Shown: positions 1-10,324 of the stretch, in pieces
How positions within the stretch are numbered: the first letter of the stretch is position 1
How the letters are laid out: every line of letters starts with the position of its first letter
Source: Trichaptum fuscoviolaceum
Taxonomy: Eukaryota; Basidiomycota; Agaricomycetes; Hymenochaetales; Trichaptaceae
Reading direction: 5' to 3'
Assembly: GCA_910574455.1 (NCBI GenBank)
Contig: CAJSYZ010000001.1
Coordinates: forward strand, 2,215,424-2,279,423
Length of the DNA: 64,000 bases
Made by a program: the position numbers and the translations under genes
The notes under the pieces: generated by a model
What the model was told of the DNA's origin: nothing
The model's database searches: none
The model's input: the letters and a program-made list of their open reading frames with translations, nothing else

Positions 1-2600
1 CGGCGTATGAGGATGTGACGAGCATAGATAAAAGCTTGTTTGACAATGATGAGAATTGGTGGGCGGGCGAGCATATTATTGTGCAATGTAAGTGCTCTTA
101 CTCTTATACTAGTATGTGCTGTGATCTGCTAATCAATTTTGCAATAGGCTGGCTGGTCTGCTATTGCTGCATCATCCTATACTGTTGTACATGCGGACAG
201 GAACTATGCTCATCAGTGCCGTGTTCCTCAGTTCCTTGCTCGTGGTCCGTTCAATACCTGGGGTTTCCACAGAGGAGTGAGCTTCCAGATGGACAATACC
301 GCCGACGGACGCTGGGAGCTCGAAATTATGAGTACATGGCCGACGTACCTACAGCTCAACGTTTTTGGCTTCGATGACTACTTCTACGGTGACACGGACG
401 GCAACGGCGTCATGACCGCCTCCCGCCCAACTTGGCTGCGCCCAACTACTTGAACGTCAGTGCTCCGCCGCACCCGCATCTCGCGTTGTACGCTGGTCGT
501 AGATGACGCGACGATGCGGTGGAGCCTCGAGCCGCGTGGGGAGAGCACTGTGGGCGCTATCATGTACGCGCTGCTCCTGTCGATCCCGGTTGTCACTGGT
601 ACATTGGCAGTGGCGATCTTCATGTGGAGCTTCTACGGGATCAAGTACAACCAGTGGGGTCTCACGGAAAAGAAGCCGGATCATTCGCACAATTTCCCCG
701 TCATTGGCTCGCTGGGCTCGAAGTCTGCGCAAGACCTGCATGTGGCGCCGATGTCGGAGAAACACTCGAGCCATGGACACGCGCATACAGGCGACATCAT
801 TGGCTGGCCGGAAGACAAGAATAAGCGGAGGACCATGCTCATTGCGACTTTGGAGTACGAGATCATATTGGAAGTTGAAGGTCAAGATCGGTGGTCTTGG
901 TGTGATTTGATGGGCAAGGCAATGTCGGATATCGACCTGATTTAGGTTGTACCAAAGGTTAAAGACATTGAGTACCCTGCTGGCGAACCTGCAGAACCTA
1001 TCGAAGTCATTATCTTCGGCGACCCGTACCTTATCGAGGTTGAGACGCATGTCCTCGACAACATCACGTACATCGTCCTCGACTTGCCTGTCTTCCGCGC
1101 ACAAACAAAGGCGGACCCGTATCATGCGCGCATGACGATATCAGCTCAGCTATCTTCTACTCGACATGGAACCAGGCTATCGCAGCAACCGTTAGGTGCT
1201 ACCCGCAGATTGATATCTACCACATTAATGACTACCACAGTGCGCTCGCACCTATCTATCTGCTCCCGAAGGTCCTCCCCATCTGTCTGTCTCTCCACAA
1301 TGCGGAGCTCCAGGGGTTGTGGCCACTCCGCACGAAGGAGGAGATGAAGGAAGTGTGCTCGGTGTTCAATATCAGCAAGGAGCACGTTCGTTCAGTTCGG
1401 AAACACGTTCAACTTGCTCCACGCCGCAGCATCCTTCATCAATGTGCACCAGAAATCGATCGGTGTCGCTGGTGTCTCTGACAGTATGGTAAACGGTCGT
1501 GGGCGCGTTACCCGGCGCTTTGGACACTCAAGCATGTCGACTCGCTCCCGAATCCGGACCCAACGGTTATTGCTGCTTTGGACGAACAGCCTGTTCAAAT
1601 CAAGGACATTCAGATTGATGAGGAAGCAGAGAGGCGAAATGTACGGAGTTCAAGCAGCAGGCTCAGGAGTGGGCTGGTATTGCACAGGATCCTTAGGCAG
1701 ATCTATTCGTGTTCATTGGTTGTTGGTTGAAGCAAAAGGGTGTAGATCTTATTGCAGACATGATGCCTTCGCTGTAAGTTATTTCTTAATCCTATTTTGC
1801 TAAGTAAATGAATGTTTGCTCATTTATTAATGCCAGACTGGAAAAACACCCTTCGATTCAGTTGAATTGTGTCGGGCCTGTCATTGACTTGTATGGACGT
1901 TTCGCTGCGGAGAAGCTTGCTCGTCTCATGGAGATGTACCCGAACCGAGTGTACTCAAAGCCAGAGTTCACTACTTCGCCTCCATACGGTGGTCTCGGTC
2001 TCATGCCTGGTTGGGTAAGTTTGCATTCGTTTTTTCTAATGTTTTGCAATCTGACTTTGAACACAGTGGTTCCCTGTCGAATCGAGTTCAACAGCACACA
2101 TGTTGTCCCAGCTTACGAAAACAATAAAAATGGCGCTTAAGTCTACGGAAGAAGAACATGCTATCTTGCGTGCTCGTTCGGCTGTTCAGCGTTTCCCGGT
2201 TGTTGAATGGCGTCAGCGCATGGGAGACTTCCACAAGCGTAGCATTAACTTTACTAGTCGTCAGATCGCTGGCTCTTTAGCATGGAGACCTTCTGATGGT
2301 GAAGCTGAACATCGGGAAGAACCGACGCAACCCAACTGGGATACCCGAAGCACATACGACAGCCCACACAACTCGATCACTGGATCTCCTGGAGCTTGGA
2401 GCCATTCGACACTCGTGCCTCTGGAGCAGCATCTGCTCCCTCCTCGCACTTTGAAATTAGAAAGGCGTGGTTCAGCAAGCTCTGATGTATCCGAAGGCGA
2501 GGACTACTTTGCGCGCGCGGAATGCGAGTACGGAAGGTTATTGCGAAGCCTGACGGGGAAAGCTGGCTCTGACACTGGACTATATAATAAAATAATATAA
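1..2600 (+). pseudogene. alpha-1,3-glucan synthase relic (Ags1/Mok1 type), truncated and disrupted
   Basis: The family makes cell-wall alpha-1,3-glucan at the plasma membrane, using an amylase-like domain, a GT5 glycogen-synthase-like domain and a multi-membrane C-terminus. Readable pieces, in several frames, match the middle of the protein: GPFNTWGFHRG and DTDGNGVM near 240-410, a membrane segment near 560-640, KVKIGGLGV near 872-905, then FGDPYLIEVETHVLDN, HINDYHSALAPIYLLPKV and finally VEWRQRMGDFHKRSI near 2208-2255. Lesions visible: frame breaks near 410, 495 and 870, an in-frame TAG at 943-945 where Trp is expected, and a junction at about 1981-1990 where PPY runs straight into GGLGLMPGW. 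The segment expected between these carries the donor-binding SRDEPFGL region, so it is deleted. The C-terminal membrane domain is also absent downstream. The 5' part lies outside the window. Non-functional with high confidence; family assignment is from remembered motifs. Confidence 0.85.
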
Positions 2601-3060
2601 TGCATCAGAGCAGACAAATCTGCCACTGACATAGTACTACTATTGGAGGAAAAATAGTTGCTGCACCGCTTGGGTAAAATATCATGATGTAGCTTGTGAT
2701 TACTTAACGCCCAGAGGTGTTCGGGTATCGCCAGCAACTTGAAAAAGCTGGCCCGTCCGGGCGTTATATTGAATTGTCTTGAAAACTTTGAAGTGTCTTG
2801 AAAAAGCACTAATAGTGGTGTTGAAAACTATTTAATCCATTGGGTTGCTCACAGCAGACAGACACCATTGGCGACATCTTCCAAACCACTTTGATACCTC
2901 AGACTACGGTGATCATTCGGGAAAAAAAGCAATTCAATAATAAATTTTAATCATGAATCTCCTGGCAACTTTGAAAGACAAGAGCATGTGCACAACAATT
3001 TACTCGATAACTCAAGCACATTTGGTCAAACCTGCTACTGGTGGGCCTCAGCCTACTAGA
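2601..3060. other. intergenic, no gene seen
   Basis: AT-rich spacer between the glucan synthase relic and the 3' end of the exonuclease gene. I see no coding pattern or repeat family here. Confidence 0.5.
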
Positions 3061-4103
3061 TCAAGCCTCGAAGTTCTTGATGTACTTATCCGGTAAGGGT
3101 GGGTGGCTTTGGCTCAGGGCCAAAGCTACAGCAAACGTGCTGTGAACATCAATGGCAGCATCTAGTATTCCAGTACAGCAGATCATGCAAGTGAGAACTT
3201 GAAGATGGTTGATCTTGAGCAACAAAATGATAACTTACATTGTATTTGTGCCGCTGATAGCTCGTTAGCTGCCCAGTCACTCATCGTGACCTCACTACTC
3301 TTCTTGACGTTCAGCCTCAATACTTCTCCCACTATTTTTTCGAGCTTGACAGTCGGAGTCGGATGCTGGAACCAGAGACGAGGGTTTAAGAGCAGTTGGG
3401 ACCAGGTCGGGTTTTTGGGCCAGACTTCCGGGTAGACAACGCGCGCCCAATCTGTCAGATCGACACAGGAGCGCACAGAGGTGCAAAAACTTGCGCTTTA
3501 TACGCACTGCGTCACCTGCCATTTCTTCTGGTTGGCCACCTCGCAGGAGAAAAGATAAGTTATTCATACCGTTGATTCCAGCTGAAACTTTCATGACTGT
3601 ACCATCCCCAAGGAGTTGCGCCAACGTAGGAGGAAGGTCAGTAAGAGTATGCGTCCTGACCAGATAAACCTGGTTTTGAACTGCGAGTTGGATGAGGTCT
3701 ACGCGATGATTGGACCCTTTTCCGCCACTTGCCCACTCGATGTCGATCGAGACAAATCTCCTAGCTGGTACCTGTGGCAAAGATGCATATATTGCAGTCA
3801 TTGCGTTGTCCACATCCAAGCCCGTGCAACACTGTATCGGAACTATATTATGGGGCCTATATTCATCTAATTCGGAGAGAGGTGTTGGTGGTACCCCGAG
3901 GAAATCAAGAAACGTTTGCAGTTTCTTGTGTATCTAGCAACAAGTCAGTGTACAGATCTTGATATGAATGAAACAAGTACCTTCGTTTGAGCCCTTGCTG
4001 TCCAGCGTTGAACGAGCTGAAAGCGGAGGACGGTGCGGAGGTGCAGGCGTGCGTAATCAAGGGAGAGGAGGATGAGAAGGATAGTACGAAGATTTGAGAA
4101 CAT
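3061..4103 (-). CDS. DEDDy-type 3'-5' exonuclease domain protein with hydrophobic N-terminus
   Basis: Predicted 3'-5' exonuclease of the DnaQ/WRN-exonuclease-like class. The start at 4103 gives MFSNLRTILLILLSLDYARL, a hydrophobic N-terminal stretch that may be a signal anchor. An intron of about 52 nt near 3930-3980 joins AQTK to IHKKLQTFLDFLGVPP. Exo motif I is SIDIEW (Asp and Glu ligands, about 3730-3755), exo II lies near GING(D), and a last intron near 3170-3228 creates YAAID, the Tyr-x-x-x-Asp of exo III, so all DEDDy residues appear present. The protein ends KYIKNFEA. A further intron near 3480-3560 is needed, but its exact edges are unclear. The exonuclease domain is confident; the substrate (DNA or RNA) and the location are unknown. 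Confidence 0.8.
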
Positions 4104-4419
4104 GATTCACGGTGGAATGGCTGGATGATGATCTTGGGGACGATACCCGCTCCCACTTCACACTTATACAAAGTAGTTGAAGTCAGTTTTCTGATTTCCC
4201 ATTCTTCTAGAAAGAGAGAGGGAGCTATTAGTGCTTTGTACTATGACTTGGATAAACCGCAAGTTGAACTGATAGGAGATAACAAATGATTTCTTCCGGA
4301 TGACTTGATTATAAGGCTTCTTTTCATTTTAAGCACAAACGAACAAGAAAATGAGTCATGTTAACTCCGAAGAAGTCGGGAGGATACAACCCACTGCACA
4401 AGAAGCTGCTCCATCAGCT

Positions 4420-4902
4420 CTAGAAGGATTTCGAAGAAAGCCACGAGTAACTCACCATACAACCAGTCATCCCTGTACTCAACCCGAAACTTGAACTAGA
4501 ACCGTGCCAAAATGGGAAATGGGCCAACTTGAACTTGAATGCATCCCAACCCGCTTCGGAAGGAGTAATTTGCATGAAGGCGCGTTTCTCGTCCTCGGAG
4601 CTGAGGGAATCGCGCTGTCGGCCGACGATCAACTCATACTGCACATTGAAACCGAGCGTTCTCCATTTAGGCGGCAATGGTGGCGGGGCAGAGGTGTTTG
4701 GCAAGGAATGGGGACACGACAACTTGGATGATGTCGAAAATGCAGTTATAATCATTCCCTTCGCTGCATTTGCAAATTGAGTTGTGAGTCGCTTTGTCGA
4801 CGTCTGGTGGACTTTGTGCATGCAAGCGGAATATTGGGACGCATCAAACTGCCCGGTGATACATAGCCCCGTATATACGAATCCGACCGCGCAACTTCGC
4901 AA
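4420..4902 (-). CDS. possible ORF of unknown function
   Basis: A 160-codon open frame on the minus strand. It contains a Pro-rich turn (APPPLPPKW) followed by LGFNVQYELIVGRQR, which faintly recalls the strand pattern of fungal arrestin-like N domains. I see no complete domain and no clear splice partners. The neighbours are the exonuclease gene and a WD40 remnant on the same strand, so this may be another gene fragment or a chance frame. Confidence 0.25.
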   Translation of the reverse strand: MRSCAVGFVYTGLCITGQFDASQYSACMHKVHQTSTKRLTTQFANAAKGMIITAFSTSSKLSCPHSLPNTSAPPPLPPKWRTLGFNVQYELIVGRQRDSLSSEDEKRAFMQITPSEAGWDAFKFKLAHFPFWHGSSSSFGLSTGMTGCMVSYSWLSSKSF

Positions 4903-5099
4903 CCTTTTCTCTCCTCACTGTTGTATGTGTTGAGAGAGCGTAGCTGTTCAGCATCCTTCCCATGTTTTTGGGCTCTTTCGCCGCTCAGGCCAGGCGAACT
5001 TAGGCTTAGATGTCGATTGAGCAGGGATCCCTGAGGTGAGTGTAGACGGTAGGGATAGAGACTCGTCCCCTGACTGCTCAGTGCAAGTCCTGTGGCCGC

Positions 5100-5697
5100 T
5101 TATTGTTGAGCTGGAGATGGTCGAGGAAAAGAGGAACGATGAAACGAGAAGAAGCTGACGCGGCCATCGTTCCTTCCGGTGACAAGAAAGTCGGAGTCGT
5201 ACTGAAAAGTTGTCACTGACGAGTCGGGGATGAATGAATGTGAAGAAAATCATACCCATTTGCAGATTCCATACGCGAACGGATGTGTCCAATCCCCCAC
5301 GCCCAAGAAAAAAGACAATACAATTTTCGGCGTAAATCTTATGCAGATTTTCTCGGAGAACGTATGGACATTCCCCGTGCCGATGCTCCAAAGCTGAAGA
5401 AGCCTGTGAGTATTATGATTCAAAAAATAAAAGAACAACTTACTCGAGAAGTACAGTAGAAGCTTTCGCTCACTGATTACCGCACGCACATCCCCTCCTG
5501 GTGCCTGTGAGCGCCGGTTCAGTAACTTGCCTCTTTGCACATTCCAAACGTCGGTGATGCGTCTCGCGATTCAAAACCTGGGAGGAACAGACCTCGGATG
5601 CAAGTGCAGCAACCAGTTTTAACGTCCTGCACTCATCAGCCACCACTGATGATGAGCTCTCTGGCGTAGCTCTATCCATTGGAGAAGGTTCACTCAT
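5100..5697 (-). pseudogene. WD40-repeat gene remnant (Cdc4/Met30/Grr1-like propeller blades)
   Basis: Successive minus-strand pieces read as WD40 blades: ITDVWNVQRGKLL near 5510-5550, LLQLWSIGTGNVHTFSE near 5360-5395, GGLDTSVRVWNLQMG near 5260-5295 and YDSDFLVTGRNDGRV near 5165-5210, ending at a stop at 5100. The GxxDxxVRVWN pattern is typical of F-box/WD40 substrate receptors of SCF ubiquitin ligases. The blades lie in different frames (for example a shift at the AAAA run near 5355), and the joins do not fit clean GT...AG introns. No F-box is seen upstream. I read it as a decaying fragment, though an intron-rich short gene is not excluded. Confidence 0.5.
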
Positions 5698-6179
5698 GAT
5701 ATATGGTGACGGATGTAATCACTCTACCATCACCAATTGCTGAAGGAATTCGTGTTGTCAACTGTGGAGGTAGACGTGTGCGCATGCGCCCCAGTGTGCT
5801 CGCCATTGCTTTAGTCGGTAAGGGGATACGCGTCGGGATAAATTTGCGAGAGAAGCCTGGGGCAAGACTTGGGGCAACCACCTGCTGTGGGCGCAGTAAA
5901 TTGCGTAGACGGTAGTGGTTTCGTGTCCTCTGCAAAAGCGGTCGAACTCCTACCCCCTGGGTTTCCATACGAGCCGTGCCGAACGAGCCGAAACGCGTCG
6001 ACCCACAGGGAGCTACAAAAGTATCGTGCAGACGTACGTGAGCTGCGCAAGGCGTTGAAACCGATAGAACAATTTGAGCATGCTGAGACAGGCAGAGTGA
6101 GTGAGTCGGCAGATGCGCGGCGGAAGAAAAAAGAGAGTATACACAGCAAACTCAACAGTGAAACGAAAGGCCTACTACC
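5698..6179. other. uncertain stretch between WD40 remnant and repeat cluster
   Basis: Open frames exist on both strands. The plus-strand one at 5869-6249 has a Lys/Arg/Glu-rich middle that could be helical. None shows a domain or a convincing splice structure, so no gene is called. Confidence 0.3.
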
Positions 6180-7420
6180 TCTTGTAGTAGTAACCTCAGT
6201 TCTAGTTGGTGGCATTCACGAGTCGGGGCGTAGAGCAGTAGTAACTTGAAGCCTGTGAGACTCCGAGTCCAAGTCGGAGGAGGCTCGGCTCAGCTTCAAC
6301 TTGAAGTTCTTGAATTGATGACGAGTCAACTTCAAGTTGAACTCTGACCCGACTCCGACTCAGCCTGAGGCTCCAACTTGAACTTGAACTTGAACTTGAA
6401 CTTGAAGTACCGCCGTCACGCCGGCCGGACAGCCTGAGTGCCACTCACCAGTGCTGGGCCAGCCTTCAAGCTCACTCAGGTCCGGTGTCCGGCCTTGAAC
6501 TCAGGCTCGGACTCGGACTCGGACTCGGACTCGAACTCGGACTCGAACCGTATACTACTACTAGTAGTAGTAGTAAAGTTGAGATTGTGACAACTTGCCA
6601 GTCTGAGTGGACAGAACTGGAAGCTTAAGCTGCTTAAGACTGGATCATTCAGCTGCCAGTGGCTAGTAGTAGTACGGTACCCTGCCAGTGAGTACTAATA
6701 GTAGGTAGTAGTAGTCGCCAAACATCACTGGCATGCCAGTGGCATTCAAGTTCAATTTCAAGTTGAAGTTGTCGGCGCGCGCAACTTGAATGCCAACTCC
6801 GAGTCGGATCATTCAGCCTGCCAGTGAGTTGCAGTGATCATGATGTCCGACTCCGACGGCCCGGGAGTCACGGCAGTAGTACGTGGCGGCCTGAGGTACT
6901 AGTAGCGTTTCCACTCCGAGCCGTCGGACTTTCAACTAGTTCAAGTTCAAGTTCCGAATTTAGTAGCCTGAGTACCCCATGCCCACAACTTGACGTTGCA
7001 CCCCAGTGAGCCTGAGCGACGTGTCGTGCCCGAGTCTAGTACTTAGGCTTGTTCTTCAACTTCACACATCAACAGCTTGAAGCCCTCTCATCCTGAAGTC
7101 CACCTGAATTTCATCCTACTTGTAGACTGCTGGCACTGGTGGTGAGTGAGCTTTCAGCCTTCTAGATCTACTTCATCCACTAACTGAGATCTTCAAGCTT
7201 GTACTTCTAGTACTACTAGTAGTAGCTCTACCGATTAGAACCACTCAGGCTACAGCCTCAGGCCGAGCGTGAGCCTGATCCGCTTCAAGTTCGCTACTAC
7301 TACTTAGTACTACTACTCGCTACCGAACTTCCGCGTGAGGTAGTACCACTACTACCACTACCACTACTATTACTAATATTCGGCATCACTACTCACGGCA
7401 AGCCTGAGACTCCTCCAGTT
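6180..7420. repeat. dense short-motif repeat cluster, possible subterminal repeats of a transposon
   Basis: About 1.2 kb built from a few short words. CTTGAA hexamers are tandem at about 6375-6410 and GGACTC hexamers at about 6503-6548. TAGTAG/CTACTA runs form a palindrome at about 6551-6577 and recur near 6663, 6700, 7205, 7300 and 7340-7375. The words GCCAGTG and GCCTGAGTG and their complements recur throughout. The same words reappear at 10021-10324 and 14385-14640 on either side of the transposase gene. CACTA-type elements are known to carry subterminal repeats, so that role is an inference; no terminal inverted repeat or target duplication could be fixed by eye. Confidence 0.7.
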
Positions 7421-7427
7421 TGCAGTT

Positions 7428-9875
7428 ATGCCATCACACAATAGTAAGAAGCGTCAGCGCAGCCCGAAAAGTGAAGGTGAGCCTGAGTTTGAGTCGGACC
7501 CCTCGCCGGTTCTGACAATTATTTCGAAGAATCCGAATCCGAGTCGGAGCATCGTTCCAGTCGTAATCGGTACTCGAAGGGCCGTGGACGTCACTATTCA
7601 CCGCCGTATTCACAGAAGGACTGGCACAGCAAGAACAGAAGTAATAAACGGAGACTTTATGCCAGTGAGCACAGTCTCACGAGCACTCCGGGGCCGAGCC
7701 TTACCAGCGCCAGTGGGCAATACCAAGACAGGACCAGCTCTTCATACCCTGCGGACTCGAACCGCGTTATAGAGGCAGCGTTCAACGCAGTTATACACCG
7801 CGTGAAGAACTTGGAACATACTTTGGCGCCAATGGCTATCGAGGGGAGCCTCGGAGGCGTAACTGGAACTCTGATTCACCGAGTTCCTTTCCCTCCCGGG
7901 ACGTCGCGCAGAACAATCCGACTATTCCAGATAAGAGGGTTCTTCAAATTAGCGTCCTCAAGCCTTCAACCCCTTCACCTACTCCTCGGCCTGGATTCAG
8001 CCGCAGCCCACGTAGTACTCCAAATGACATGTTGTCGGATTTGCGTTCTAAAGTGTCTGCTGCCCAAAAATCTATGCGCAGTTCGCCGGCAATTGGAGTA
8101 TCGGATTCTCAAGTTGATAACGTCGATCAAAGCGAAGGTAACGCATTCTTCCTCCCTTTTCTATCATAGTCTGTGTCCAAAGCTAACCCTTCACTGGCAC
8201 AGAAAACATCGAACGGCTCACTTGATCCCAAAGAGTTCATCTCATTCGCCAACCCCCTCTGAGCTCGCGCCCTTATACGATCCAAATGCAGGAGTCAAGC
8301 AGCTGCAGGACTTGACCAAGAAGCTGAAAAAATGGGAGGAATTTCATAAAAAGGATTCCAATGAATTGAGGGCTCGAGTTACGGATTTGGAGAAGAGGTT
8401 TGCCGTGATGGAAGGAGTCCAGAAGAACGTTGCAGATACTTTAAATGACGTATCAGCGTCAATCGATCTCGTGGAAGACAAAATGTCTGGGGTAAGTAAC
8501 ATGATCACATTTCTAAAAAGAGTGACATCTAAAAACATACCCTTGTTAGTCACGGCAAGCAGGCGACGCTGTAAGAATGAGGAAGCTTACAGATAATCTA
8601 CTGATCTACCTCCGGGAAGGCTGTGCAATTGTCCTTGATTTCACTGGCGAGGAGATACAGAGAACCAAGTACTCAATGAATTCTGTTCCCGGCACTCTCA
8701 ATTACTTTGCCGCCAACTTTAAGACATTGTCTGACGTCATGCATGAACACTTTAAACGATACCTTCGAGCTTACTTCCCACCTCCGACTTCGAGTCGTTC
8801 CCCGGAACCGGAAGAAACATCCTACACTGTGGTAAAAGACCCACCACATGTCAAATTTATCCTGAATCGTGAAGCTCGGCAACGTCAAAACCTGCCATTC
8901 GACGCATCTCAGGTGAACAAATTAACTGCTTTCCGGTTCTTTCTACCATATTTCCAGCTCCATTACAACGCACTTTACGATTTCATCGTAGAAATTGACA
9001 AACTCCTCCAACAATCGGCAGCTCTTCAGTTTAATTTCAAGCCCAATGCACAGGAAAGGCTCTACTCAATGACGGTGGACAACCCAGGAACTTTCGTAAC
9101 GCCTGCGGTCCAACTGTTTGGGGGATTGCCTCAGGTACGCCCTCAGCCTGACGTTCACAAGCATCTAGTCTTTAAAGACTCGGAGATTGGACGGAGACTG
9201 GCGCTCACACTTTGGGACAAGGTCCGCGCACTCCATAACGGTGAAGAAGTGCCGAACTTTGTTATGGCCGACGACCTTCGCATCAAATCTGTTGAAGACA
9301 TGAAAAGGACCTTGAAGGCCTTGGGGCCTAATCCCTCTTTCGCTGATTTTTTGAACAAACTCGACTTACAAGATGTCCGTCGTTTGGAAACGATTCAGCG
9401 GGAGTTGATATATGGTTTTAAAGTCGTCAAGAGGTGGTTGCAAATAGTCCTCAACGAGGATCTTTTCCACACAGTCATGGGTAACCAGCTATCCCGTTCA
9501 ATCCGCCGCGTAATGAACGATATCATACATGCTCGGGAGGAGAGGACTGACGCAGTCCTTGACTCTATTGAGAAGTTCACGGCTTACGTAGACTTGAAGG
9601 ATACCCACAATAGTACCCGCTATGATAAATTTCAAGACCAACTGATAGCAACGGTGCTCGAGATATGTAACGATATACCACCCGGAGCGAGGGTTACGGC
9701 CGGGGCTTCGACTGCCAGGACGAGTTTATCACCGGGAGAGATCTACAACTCACAGTATCGCGATTATCTAAGCGAAGTGATGAACCGAAAGCCTGAGGAT
9801 ATTTGCACACCGATGTATCTTCCTAATGGCAAGCAGGAAGAAAGGTCTTCTTATAGAAACAGTCACCACAACTAG
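7428..9875 (+). CDS. uncharacterised coiled-coil protein next to the transposase, multi-exon
   Basis: I do not recognise this family. The N-terminus (from ATG 7428, MPSHNSKKRQRSPKSEGEPE) is Ser/Arg/Glu-rich and low in complexity; the frames between about 7500 and 8220 need introns I could not place. A helical segment with heptad character (KQLQDLTKKLKKWEEFHKKD, about 8298-8355) leads to DKMSG. A clean intron at 8492-8549 then joins this to SRQAGDAVRMRKLTDNLL. The last exon (8550-9875) is one long frame of over 430 residues, mostly helical, with no catalytic motif seen. The gene is convergent with the transposase (stop 9875 against stop 10325), and its 5' end lies directly against the repeat cluster, with the repeat word GAGCCTGAGT inside its first exon. 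It may be an accessory gene of the element; a captured host gene is also possible. Confidence 0.6.
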
Positions 9876-10020
9876 CTGTTGCGGGGCAGAGCTGGACTCG
9901 GAGGTGAAGCTATGACTTGGAGTTCCCATGTAATCTTTGCGCTATGCTAGTGTCTACAGTTTTTCCTTGTGTCGCTTTGTGATTTGCTGATAATAACATT
10001 GCCTTGACCAACCTGAATGA

Positions 10021-10324
10021 AATACTACTGCCATGATATCATTGCCAGTGTACCACTAGTAGTATACTGTACAACTTGAAAGCAAGCCAAGAACACCATA
10101 ACTTGAAGTTGAAGTTAAAACAGTGTCATGGTACTACTAGTCTTTAAGAGCCAATGCTGCAATGCCAGTGTAGTACTACGTTACATACGTAGTACTAAGG
10201 TCTGTTTCGTCTAGTACATCCTTTTGTTTCATTGCCATATCCGAGTCCTCACTCGTAAGTTTCAATATAGTACATTCAAGGTTGTGTATGCTAATTGAAA
10301 AGCTTTACTTCAAGTTAGTAGTAA
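10021..10324. repeat. second cluster of the TAGTA / GCCAGTG / CTTGAA short repeats
   Basis: Between the convergent stops of the coiled-coil gene and the transposase, the sequence holds repeated TACTACTAGTA-type palindromes, ATTGCCAGTG words and ACTTGAAGTTGAAG stretches. They match the motif set of 6180-7420 and 14385-14640. No coding potential was seen. Confidence 0.6.

Noticed and set aside
6180..7420. CRISPR array or centromere satellite
   Set aside because: Units are short, of several kinds and lack regular spacers; the genome is a fungus and the block is only about 1.2 kb.
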